In this document: positions 17,962 through 25,334 of the stretch, in pieces
Layout of the letters: each line of letters opens with the position of its first letter
Position numbering within the stretch: the first letter of the stretch is position 1
Translations under genes and position numbers: made by a program
Notes under the pieces: model-generated
Seen by the model: the letters and a program-made list of their open reading frames with translations, nothing else
The model's database searches: none
What the model was told of the DNA's origin: nothing
NCBI RefSeq assembly: GCF_014205295.1
Contig: NZ_JACHNF010000001.1
Coordinates: 2,232,001-2,296,000, forward strand
Direction: 5' to 3'
DNA length: 64,000 bases
Source of the DNA: Kribbella solani
Lineage (GTDB): Bacteria > Actinomycetota > Actinomycetes > Propionibacteriales > Kribbellaceae

Positions 17962-18717
17962 GTGGACCTTGGACTGCGCGACCGCACCTACATCGTCACC
18001 GGCGCCAGCGCCGGGCTCGGCTTCGCCACCGCGAAGGCGCTGGCCGGCGAGGGCGCCCGGCTGGTGATCTCCAGCCGGAACGAGGAGTCGATCGCGCGCG
18101 CCGCCGCCGAGCTCGGCGAGAACGTCGTCGGCATCCCGGTCGACAACGCCGACCCGGACAGCGCGGAGCGGCTGGCCGCGACCGCGATCGCCAAGTGGGG
18201 CGCGCTGCACGGCGCGCTGATCAGCGTCGGCGGCCCGCGGCCCGGCAGCGCGCTCGAATCCACCGAGGACGACTGGCGGGCGGCCTTCGACAGCGTCTTC
18301 CTCGGCGGCCTGCGGATCGCCCGCGCGGTCGCCCGGGCCGGCTCGGAGGATACGTCGATCGCCTTCGTACTCTCCTCGTCGGTGAAGGCACCGATCAGCG
18401 GCCTGGCGATCTCCAACGGCCTGCGCCCCGGCCTGGCGATGGTGGCGAAGACGCTGGCCGACGAGCTCGGCCCGAAGGGCATCCGCGTCAACGGCCTGAT
18501 GCCCGGCCGGATCGCCACCGCCCGCCTGACCGAGCTGGACGGCAAGTCCGGTGACCCCGACGCGGCCCGGCGCGCCGCCGAGAAGACCATCCCGCTCCGC
18601 CGGTACGGCACCCCCGACGAGTTCGGCCGCGTCGCCGCCTTCGTCCTCTCCCCCGCCGCGTCGTACCTGACCGGCACGATCCTCCCGGTCGACGGCGGCG
18701 CCCTCCGCTCGCTCTGA
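17962..18717 (+). CDS. SDR-family protein with substituted YxxxK site
   Basis: 251-residue Rossmann protein similar to 3-oxoacyl-ACP reductases: TGASAGLG at 13-20, an SSS stretch at 138-140 where the catalytic Ser should be, and the final LPVDGGALRSL. Aligned with the FabG in this window, the catalytic Tyr and Lys (YxxxK) are replaced by S151 and R155 (SNGLR). It may therefore have altered catalysis or be a non-enzymatic binding protein. The start is GTG 17962, with AGGA 11 nt upstream. It follows the GH15 gene by 64 nt on the same strand. Confidence 0.8.
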   Translation: MDLGLRDRTYIVTGASAGLGFATAKALAGEGARLVISSRNEESIARAAAELGENVVGIPVDNADPDSAERLAATAIAKWGALHGALISVGGPRPGSALESTEDDWRAAFDSVFLGGLRIARAVARAGSEDTSIAFVLSSSVKAPISGLAISNGLRPGLAMVAKTLADELGPKGIRVNGLMPGRIATARLTELDGKSGDPDAARRAAEKTIPLRRYGTPDEFGRVAAFVLSPAASYLTGTILPVDGGALRSL

Positions 18718-18727
18718 GCACACCAGC

Positions 18728-18797
18728 GGATATCCACTGCTCTTGTGGGTTCTCCACCGGTGTACGGGTGGAGAACCCACGACACGGGTGGATATCC
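18728..18797. terminator. Nested hairpin between convergent genes
   Basis: The inner arms 18745-18758 and 18767-18780 are perfect over 14 nt with an 8-nt loop. The outer arms GGATATCCAC (18728-18737) and GTGGATATCC (18788-18797) are perfect over 10 nt. The structure sits between the convergent SDR and AhpD-like genes and is probably a bidirectional terminator. Confidence 0.6.
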
Positions 18798-18829
18798 ACT
18801 CGTGTTGTGGCCCGGGGTGCGGGGCCGGG

Positions 18830-19303
18830 TCAGCCCCACTGGCCGGGGACGTAGTCGCCGGCCGGTTGCTGGGTGAGGACGTTCAACCGGTTCCAGGTGT
18901 TGATTCCGGCGATCGCGACGACCAGCGCGGCCAGTTGCTCCTCGCTGTAGTGCTTGCTCGCGTTCAGCCACACGTCGTCAGGAACCCCTCCGGCCCCGTC
19001 GGCGATCCGAGTGCCGGCCTCGGCCAGCTCCAGGGCGGCGCGTTCCGCATCGGTGTACACGGTGGCCTCGCGCCAGGCAGCGACCAGATTGATCCGCACC
19101 GCGGACTCACCGTGGTGCGCCAGGTCCTTCGAGTGCATGTCGACGCAGACGGCGCAGCCGTTGATCTGGCTGACCCGAAGCTCGAGCAGCTCCAGCGTGG
19201 CGAGCGGGATTCCAACATCCATCGCGACCCGCGCACCGGCGTTGAAGTGCTTGACGAACTTCCCCAGCACCGGGTTGGTGAACAGGTCCAAACGGGCGTT
19301 CAT
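18830..19303 (-). CDS. Carboxymuconolactone decarboxylase / AhpD-like protein
   Basis: 157 residues with the AhpD core motif: E41, then C50-x2-C53-x3-H57 (GCAVCVDMH). This arrangement supports peroxidase or disulfide-relay activity in the alkylhydroperoxidase D superfamily rather than ring-opening decarboxylation. WREATVYTDAERAALELAE and the C-terminal helix block NTWNRLNV are typical of the short family members. The start is ATG 19303 with GAAGGAGAC upstream on the minus strand. No AhpC partner is nearby. Confidence 0.88.
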   Translation of the reverse strand: MNARLDLFTNPVLGKFVKHFNAGARVAMDVGIPLATLELLELRVSQINGCAVCVDMHSKDLAHHGESAVRINLVAAWREATVYTDAERAALELAEAGTRIADGAGGVPDDVWLNASKHYSEEQLAALVVAIAGINTWNRLNVLTQQPAGDYVPGQWG

Positions 19304-19362
19304 AGTGATGTCTCCTTCGCGTTTTCGCTGACACCACTACGACGGGACACCTCCGCGAAGTG

Positions 19363-20451
19363 TCAGGTCTCGATCCGGTTGCCCTGCTCGTCCCAGTGCT
19401 CGGCGACCTTCTTGCTCGGCTGCACGCGAGGCGGTTCGCCCGGCATTTTCGGATAGTCCGGCGGGAAGTTCAGCTCGCCGCCCGGCAGGTCCTCCCACAA
19501 CCGGAGCAGTGCATCCAGCGCGTACGCCGTGTCGTCGATGTCCGACCACGGATCACCGTCCGACAAGTACTCCGGGACCGTGTGCAGGTTGTACTTCCGC
19601 GGGTCGTCCACCTCCGCGAGGTGCGCCCAGCTCATCGGCGTACTGACCGGTGCTCCGGGTCGCGGACGCAACGACCAGGCGCCGGCCACGGTCCGGTCGC
19701 GGAGGTTCTGGTTGAAGTCGAGGAAGATCGACGCATCGCCCCGCTCCTCTTTCCACCAGGCGGTCGTCACCCGGTCGTCGCGGCGCTCCAGCTCCCGGCC
19801 GAGACCGATCGCCGCGTGCCGGACCTGGTCGAAGCTCCACTCCGGCTGAATCCGGACATAGATGTGAATCCCCCGGTTCCCACTGGTCTTCGGGTACCCT
19901 CGCAGGCCCAGCTCTTCGAGCAGCTCCTTGGCGACGCCGGCCACCTGCCGGGCGTCCGCGAAGGTCGCACCTGGTTGTGGATCGAGGTCGAGGCGCAGCT
20001 CGTCCGGGCGGTCCAGGTCGGTCTTGCGCACCGCCCACGGGTGAAAGGTCAGCGTGCCCATCTGCGCCGCCCACACCACGGCCGCGAGCTCGGTCAGGCA
20101 CAGCTCGTCGATCGGGCGGCCGTTCGGCGTCAGTACGCGACAGGTTTCCAGCCAGTCCGGCGCGCCTTTGGGCAGGCGCTTGGAGTAGAACCCGTCACCG
20201 GTCTGGCGGCCGATCGAGTCGACCGACAAGGTCATCCCCTCGCGCCAGCCGCCGGGCCAGCGCTCCAGCGCGACCGGACGGTCGCCGGACGCGTGCATGA
20301 ACGCCGGGCCGACGGCGATGAAGTACTCGCAGACCTGCTGCTTGGTGACCGCCGGCGCCCATTCGGTCGCCTCGTACACGACCCGGTCCGGGCTGGTGAC
20401 CCGGACCTCCCGCTCGCCGACGGGGACCATCACGGCTGTGCTCTTCGCCAT
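19363..20451 (-). CDS. LigD-type primase-polymerase domain protein
   Basis: 362-residue archaeo-eukaryotic primase-type polymerase like the PolDom of LigD, which fills gaps during non-homologous end joining. Visible motifs are RLDLDP with the paired catalytic Asp, the SGNRGIHIYV block, and SIFLDFNQN with the third acidic site. The protein is the polymerase module alone, without ligase or phosphoesterase domains, and no Ku or ligase gene is in the window. Stand-alone PolDom genes are common in actinobacteria. The start is ATG 20451. Confidence 0.9.
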   Translation of the reverse strand: MAKSTAVMVPVGEREVRVTSPDRVVYEATEWAPAVTKQQVCEYFIAVGPAFMHASGDRPVALERWPGGWREGMTLSVDSIGRQTGDGFYSKRLPKGAPDWLETCRVLTPNGRPIDELCLTELAAVVWAAQMGTLTFHPWAVRKTDLDRPDELRLDLDPQPGATFADARQVAGVAKELLEELGLRGYPKTSGNRGIHIYVRIQPEWSFDQVRHAAIGLGRELERRDDRVTTAWWKEERGDASIFLDFNQNLRDRTVAGAWSLRPRPGAPVSTPMSWAHLAEVDDPRKYNLHTVPEYLSDGDPWSDIDDTAYALDALLRLWEDLPGGELNFPPDYPKMPGEPPRVQPSKKVAEHWDEQGNRIET

Positions 20452-20630
20452 GCCGAGACGGTATCTCCCCGGGCCGACAAACCCCGGCAGCTCAGCATCT
20501 CGGCACCCGGGCCGGTCGGAAAGGGCAAATCTTCTTCACCTCTGGCCACGGTAGGTGACCGGGCGGTAACGTTCCATCACCTCGTTCCTGGGGCGTGAGG
20601 CCCCCGGGACACCTGACAAGGAGCGCGAGG

Positions 20631-22232
20631 ATGAACAGATCCGCCCTGTTCGCCGCTGCCACCGCAGTGGTGACCACTACCACCCTCGGACTGACCAGCG
20701 CCACCACGGCAAGCGGTGCGCCAACCGGCTCCGCAGCCGCGAAACCCTCCCCGGCCGCGGCCGTCGCGGACGCGCGGGCAGCGATCAGCAGCAACCTCAA
20801 CGCGTTGCGGGCCACCACGGCCGACGCGTTCGTGGTCAAGGACGTGATCGTCGACGCCGACGGCGCCAGCCACGTCCGGATGGACCGGACCATCGGCGGC
20901 CTGCCCGTACTCGGCGGCGATGTCGTCGTACACCAGGCCAAGGACGGCGCGTTCAGGAGCGCCAGCCTGACCCTGACCCGGAGCGCCGACGTCGGCCGTG
21001 CGCCCAAGGTGAGCGTCGCGACCGCGACCGCCAATGCAGTCGCGAAGGGCCTGACCGCGCAGGGCAAACCGAGTCTGGTGATCGAGGCCCGCAAGGGGGC
21101 CCCGCGGCTGGCCTACCTGGTCACCACCGCCGGCACCCAGAAGGACGGTACGCCGAGCCGCATCACCACCACGATCGACGCCCTGACCGGTGCCAAGCTG
21201 GTCAGCGAGCAGCACATCGAAACGGCCACCGGTGATGGCAAGAGTCTGTACTCCGGCACGGTCCCGCTGGAGACGAGTGCGGCGACCGGCGGCTTCACAC
21301 TGACCGACGCGACCCGCGGCAACGGCTTCACCGCCGACGCGAACAACAAGACCGACTCGATCCTCTGTCAGCTGTTCCAGCTCGGCTGCCCGACGCCGAC
21401 CCGGTTCACCGACGCGGACAACCACTGGGGTACGGGTACCAACGCCGACCGCGCTACTGCCGCCGTCGACGCCCACTACGGCGCCGAGACCACGTTCGAC
21501 TACTACAAGAACGTGCACGGCCGGAACGGCATCTTCGGTGACGGCAAGGGCGTACCGAGCCGCGTGCACTACGGCACCAACTACGTGAACGCGTTCTGGG
21601 ACGGCAAGCAGATGACGTACGGAGACGGTGACAACGTCGCCGCCGGACCGTTGGTCTCGCTCGACGTGGCCGGTCACGAGATGTCCCACGGCGTCACCGA
21701 GCACACCGCGAACCTCACGTACTCCGGTGAGTCCGGCGGCCTGAACGAGGCGACCAGCGACATCTTCGGCACCCTGGTCGAGTTCTCCGCGAACAACGCG
21801 TCCGACCCGGGCGACTACTACATCGGCGAGAAGATCATGAAGGACCGCCCGGCGCTGCGCTTCATGGACAAGCCGAGCAAGGACGGCAAGTCGCCGGACT
21901 GCTACTCCTCCGGCGTCGGCAACCTGGACGTGCACTACTCGTCCGCGATCGCCAACCACTTCGCGTACCTGCTCGCCGAAGGCACCGGCGCGAAGACGAT
22001 CGGCGGGCTGCCGCACGACTCGACGGCCTGTGACGGTTCGACGCTCACCGGCATCGGTCACGACAAGCTCGGCAAGATCTGGTACCGCGCGCTGACCACG
22101 TACATGACCAGCGGCACCACGTACGCCCAAGCCCGAACCGCCACCCTCAACGCCGCCACCGACCTGTACGGCGCGACCAGCCCCGAGCGCGCCGCCGTCG
22201 CGGCCGCCTGGACCGCCGTCGCGGTGAACTGA
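20631..22232 (+). CDS. Secreted thermolysin-like (M4) metallopeptidase
   Basis: 533-residue secreted zinc protease. A signal peptide is visible at 1-29 (LFAAATAVVTTTTLGL, cleavage near ASGA). A FTP/PepSY-type propeptide follows to about residue 210, then the M4 catalytic domain with H349-E350-x2-H353 (HEMSH) and the third zinc ligand E373 (NEATSD), at the 24-residue spacing of thermolysin. The conserved His region is near HYSSAIANHFAYLL. AAGGAGCGCGAGG precedes the ATG. The product is probably an extracellular scavenging protease. Confidence 0.93.
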   Translation: MNRSALFAAATAVVTTTTLGLTSATTASGAPTGSAAAKPSPAAAVADARAAISSNLNALRATTADAFVVKDVIVDADGASHVRMDRTIGGLPVLGGDVVVHQAKDGAFRSASLTLTRSADVGRAPKVSVATATANAVAKGLTAQGKPSLVIEARKGAPRLAYLVTTAGTQKDGTPSRITTTIDALTGAKLVSEQHIETATGDGKSLYSGTVPLETSAATGGFTLTDATRGNGFTADANNKTDSILCQLFQLGCPTPTRFTDADNHWGTGTNADRATAAVDAHYGAETTFDYYKNVHGRNGIFGDGKGVPSRVHYGTNYVNAFWDGKQMTYGDGDNVAAGPLVSLDVAGHEMSHGVTEHTANLTYSGESGGLNEATSDIFGTLVEFSANNASDPGDYYIGEKIMKDRPALRFMDKPSKDGKSPDCYSSGVGNLDVHYSSAIANHFAYLLAEGTGAKTIGGLPHDSTACDGSTLTGIGHDKLGKIWYRALTTYMTSGTTYAQARTATLNAATDLYGATSPERAAVAAAWTAVAVN

Positions 22233-22240
22233 CCGAATGA

Positions 22241-22292
22241 CGGGTTGTGTGACCGCTGGCGCGTTGCAGCAGGCCAGCGGTCACACAACCCG
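22241..22292 (+). terminator. Perfect 20-nt-arm hairpin after the M4 gene
   Basis: Arms 22241-22260 and 22273-22292 are perfectly complementary over 20 nt with a 12-nt loop, beginning 8 nt after the protease stop. No T-tract follows. It is very likely the terminator of the protease gene. Confidence 0.65.
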
Positions 22293-22393
22293 GTAGCGGC
22301 TGAGTGAATGATCACCCGTGCGTTCCGTGGCATCGCCGGGTGTTCATGTGTTGGGGCTTGGAACGGTCACTGGCCGGTGTGAGAATCCGGGCC

Positions 22394-24781
22394 ATGTCTG
22401 CCCTGAACCGACCGCGACGCCGCCTGGGCGCCCTCGCGGTCACGACCAGTCTCTTCGCCTCCGGGCTCGCGGTGGCGATCGCCGCCGCGCCCGCGCAGGC
22501 CGTTTCGGCCGATGTGGTCATCACCGAGGTGTACGGCGGTGGCGGCAACAGCGGCGCGCCGTACACCAACGACTTCGTTGAGCTGACCAACAACAGCTCC
22601 GCCCCGGTCGACGTGAGCGGCTGGTCGATCCAGTACGCGTCCGCGGCCGGCGCGTCGTGGCAGGTCACGAAGCTGACCGGCAGTATCGCGCCGGGCGCCG
22701 CGTACCTGATCCAGGAGGGCGGCGGCGCCAACGGCCAGCCGATGCCGACGCCGAACGTGACCGGCACGATCCTGATGTCCGCCACCGCGGGCAAGGTCGC
22801 CCTGGTCACCAACCAGACCGCGCTCGCCTGCGGCTCCGGCTGCCACGCCGACCCCGCCGTCCGCGACTACGTCGGCTTCGGGACGGCGAACGACTCCGAG
22901 ACAGCGCCCGCGCCCGGCCTGTCGAACACGACCTCGGCCGCCCGGTCGAACCCGAAGCAGGACACCGACAACAACAGCGCGGACTTCGTCGCGGGCAACC
23001 CGTCGCCGGGTACGCTGACCGGCGGGCCGGCCGAGCCGCCCGTGGACGCGAAGATCCACGACATCCAGGGCGCCGCGCACCGCTCGCCGTTGGAAGGCAA
23101 GCGGGTCGGCAACGTCACCGGCGTGGTCACCGCGAAGAGCGGCAACGGGTTCTGGTTCCAGGACACCCAGCCGGACGGCAACCCGGCCACCAGCGAGGGC
23201 ATCTTCGTCTTCACCAGCTCCGCGCCGACGGTCGCGGTCGGCGACGCGCTGAACATCGAGGGCACGGTCGCCGAGTTCCGCCCCGGCGGCTCCGGCGGTA
23301 CGACGAACCTCACCACGACCGAGCTGACCAACCCGAAGGTCACGGTGACGGGTACGGCCGCCGTGCCGGCTCCGACCATCGTCGGCGCGGGCGGCCGGGT
23401 GCCGCCGTCGACGGTCATCGACGACGATTCGAAGGGTGACGTCGAGACCACCAGCACCGCCTTCGACCCGCGGAACGACGGTCTGGACTTCTGGGAGTCG
23501 CTGGAGGGCATGTGGCTCGGCATCAACCAGCCTGAGGTCACCGGTCCGACCAGTTCGTTCCGGGAGATTCCGGTCGTACCGGCCGGTTCCGGCGTACGTA
23601 CGGTCCGCGGCGGAATCCTCTTGCAGAAGACCGACAGCAACCCCGAGCGGGTCATGCTCGACGACGTACTGGCGCCGATGCCCGACGCGAAGACCGGCGA
23701 CAAGCTGGCCGGCGTGGTGACCGGCGTGCTCGACTACTCGTTCGGTAACTACAAGTTCCTGCCGCCCACGACGCCGGCGGTGATCGACGGCGGGCTGAAG
23801 CGCGAGGTCACCAAGCCGTCATCGCCGGCGCAGTTGTCCGTGGCCACGTTCAACGTGGAGAACCTGGACCCGAACGACGGGGACGCCAAGTTCGACGGGC
23901 TGGCGCAGGTCGTCGTCCGTAACCTGGCCGCGCCGGACATCGTCGGGCTCGAGGAAGTGCAGGACAACGACGGCGCGATCAACTCCGGTACCACCGCCGC
24001 CGACAAGACCCTGAACCTGCTGACCGCCGCGATCGTGAAGGCGGGCGGACCGAAGTACGCGTGGCGGCAGATCGACCCGGTGAACAACGCGGAGGGCGGC
24101 GAGCCGGGCGGCAACATCCGGGTCGCGTTCCTGTACCGGACCGACAAGCCGCTGAAGTTCGTCGACACCCCGGGCGGTGGCTCGACGGTCGCGACCACGA
24201 TCACCACCGACCGGGCCGGCCGCCCGCACCTGAGCGCGTCACCGGGCCGCGTCGACCCGGCCAACCCGGCCTGGGCCGCCACCCGGGTGCCGCTCGCGGG
24301 CGAGTTCAAGTGGCACGGCAAGACGGTGTTCGTGGTGGTCAACCACTTCAGCTCGAAGGGCGGCGACGACCCGCTTTGGGGCCGGTTCCAGCCGCCGGTT
24401 CAGTCCAGCGCGCCGAAGCGGCACCAGCAGGCCACCGCGGTCCGCGGGTTCGTGGACCAGATCCTGGCCAAGGACAAGGGCGCCAACATCGTCGTCCTGG
24501 GTGACCTGAACGACTTCGACTGGTCGCAGACCGCGGACATCCTGGTCGGCTCCGGCAAGACCGCGCTGGTCGACCTGCCCCGGACGCTCCCGCTCCCGGA
24601 GCGGTACAGCTACGTCTTCGAGGGCAACAGCCAGATCCTGGACCAGATCCTGATCTCGCAGAACCTGCGCCTGGCCGCGTCGTACGACGTGGTGCACATG
24701 AACGCCGAGTTCCCGGACCAGATCTCCGACCACGACCCGCAGGTGGTGAAGCTGATCCCGTTGCCGTCGTGGGTCCACTGA
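22394..24781 (+). CDS. Secreted nuclease with lamin-tail and endo/exonuclease domains
   Basis: 795-residue secreted protein similar to ExeM/NucH-type extracellular nucleases. Its layout is: signal peptide (LGALAVTTSLFASGLAVAIA, cleavage after AQA near residue 36), a lamin-tail domain (DVVITEVYGGGGNSG, then FVELTN and GWSIQY), a middle OB-like domain (GNVTGVVTAKSGNGFWFQD), and a C-terminal endonuclease/exonuclease/phosphatase domain (FNVENLDP, LEEVQDNDG, GDLNDFDW, SDHDPQ). It should cut extracellular DNA for phosphate or nutrient use. ATG 22394 fits the signal peptide; a longer frame upstream has none. It lies next to the secreted M4 protease. Confidence 0.88.
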   Translation: MSALNRPRRRLGALAVTTSLFASGLAVAIAAAPAQAVSADVVITEVYGGGGNSGAPYTNDFVELTNNSSAPVDVSGWSIQYASAAGASWQVTKLTGSIAPGAAYLIQEGGGANGQPMPTPNVTGTILMSATAGKVALVTNQTALACGSGCHADPAVRDYVGFGTANDSETAPAPGLSNTTSAARSNPKQDTDNNSADFVAGNPSPGTLTGGPAEPPVDAKIHDIQGAAHRSPLEGKRVGNVTGVVTAKSGNGFWFQDTQPDGNPATSEGIFVFTSSAPTVAVGDALNIEGTVAEFRPGGSGGTTNLTTTELTNPKVTVTGTAAVPAPTIVGAGGRVPPSTVIDDDSKGDVETTSTAFDPRNDGLDFWESLEGMWLGINQPEVTGPTSSFREIPVVPAGSGVRTVRGGILLQKTDSNPERVMLDDVLAPMPDAKTGDKLAGVVTGVLDYSFGNYKFLPPTTPAVIDGGLKREVTKPSSPAQLSVATFNVENLDPNDGDAKFDGLAQVVVRNLAAPDIVGLEEVQDNDGAINSGTTAADKTLNLLTAAIVKAGGPKYAWRQIDPVNNAEGGEPGGNIRVAFLYRTDKPLKFVDTPGGGSTVATTITTDRAGRPHLSASPGRVDPANPAWAATRVPLAGEFKWHGKTVFVVVNHFSSKGGDDPLWGRFQPPVQSSAPKRHQQATAVRGFVDQILAKDKGANIVVLGDLNDFDWSQTADILVGSGKTALVDLPRTLPLPERYSYVFEGNSQILDQILISQNLRLAASYDVVHMNAEFPDQISDHDPQVVKLIPLPSWVH

Positions 24782-24803
24782 CCTGACGGGACGCTTACGT
24801 CGT

Positions 24804-24837
24804 GGGGCCCGGACGTGCTTCGGCTTGTCCGGGCCCC
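24804..24837 (+). terminator. Hairpin between the nuclease gene and msrB
   Basis: Perfect 11-nt arms (24804-24814 and 24827-24837, GGGGCCCGGAC and its complement) with a 12-nt loop, 22 nt after the nuclease stop. Confidence 0.6.
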
Positions 24838-24849
24838 GATACTTGAGAC

Positions 24850-25266
24850 GTGACAGATTCCACCAAGGACTACGCCGTACAGAAGTCAGACGCGGAGTGG
24901 AAGGCGCAGCTGTCCCCTGCCGAGTTCCAGGTGCTGCGCAAGGCCGGTACGGAGCGGGCGTTCACCGGTGAGTACACCGACACCAAGACGGTCGGCGTGT
25001 ACAAGTGCCGGGCGTGTGACGCGGAGCTGTTCCGCAGCGAATCCAAGTTCGAGTCGCACTGCGGCTGGCCGTCGTTCTTCGCACCGCTCGCCGAGGACCG
25101 GGTCGAGTACATCGAGGACTCCACCCTCGGCATGAAGCGCGTCGAGGTCCGCTGCGCCAACTGCGGCTCGCACCTGGGCCACGTCTTCGAGGGCGAGGGC
25201 TACGAAACCCCCACCGACCTCCGCTACTGCATCAACAGCATCAGCCTGACCCTCGGCCCAGCCTGA
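24850..25266 (+). CDS. msrB: Peptide-methionine (R)-S-oxide reductase
   Basis: Repairs methionine-R-sulfoxide in proteins. The 138-residue MsrB carries the structural zinc site C53/C56 (CRAC) and C102/C105 (CANC), HCGWPSFF, and the catalytic Cys127 in RYCINS. The start is GTG 24850; GATACT (24838-24843) ends 6 nt upstream and there is no Shine-Dalgarno sequence, so a leaderless transcript is likely. No msrA is seen nearby. Confidence 0.96.
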   Translation: MTDSTKDYAVQKSDAEWKAQLSPAEFQVLRKAGTERAFTGEYTDTKTVGVYKCRACDAELFRSESKFESHCGWPSFFAPLAEDRVEYIEDSTLGMKRVEVRCANCGSHLGHVFEGEGYETPTDLRYCINSISLTLGPA

Positions 25267-25334
25267 GTCAGACCACCGGTCACCCGGTCTGGTCCTAGAC
25301 TGGGTCGGCTGGTGGCTCCTCGGAAGGGAAATTG

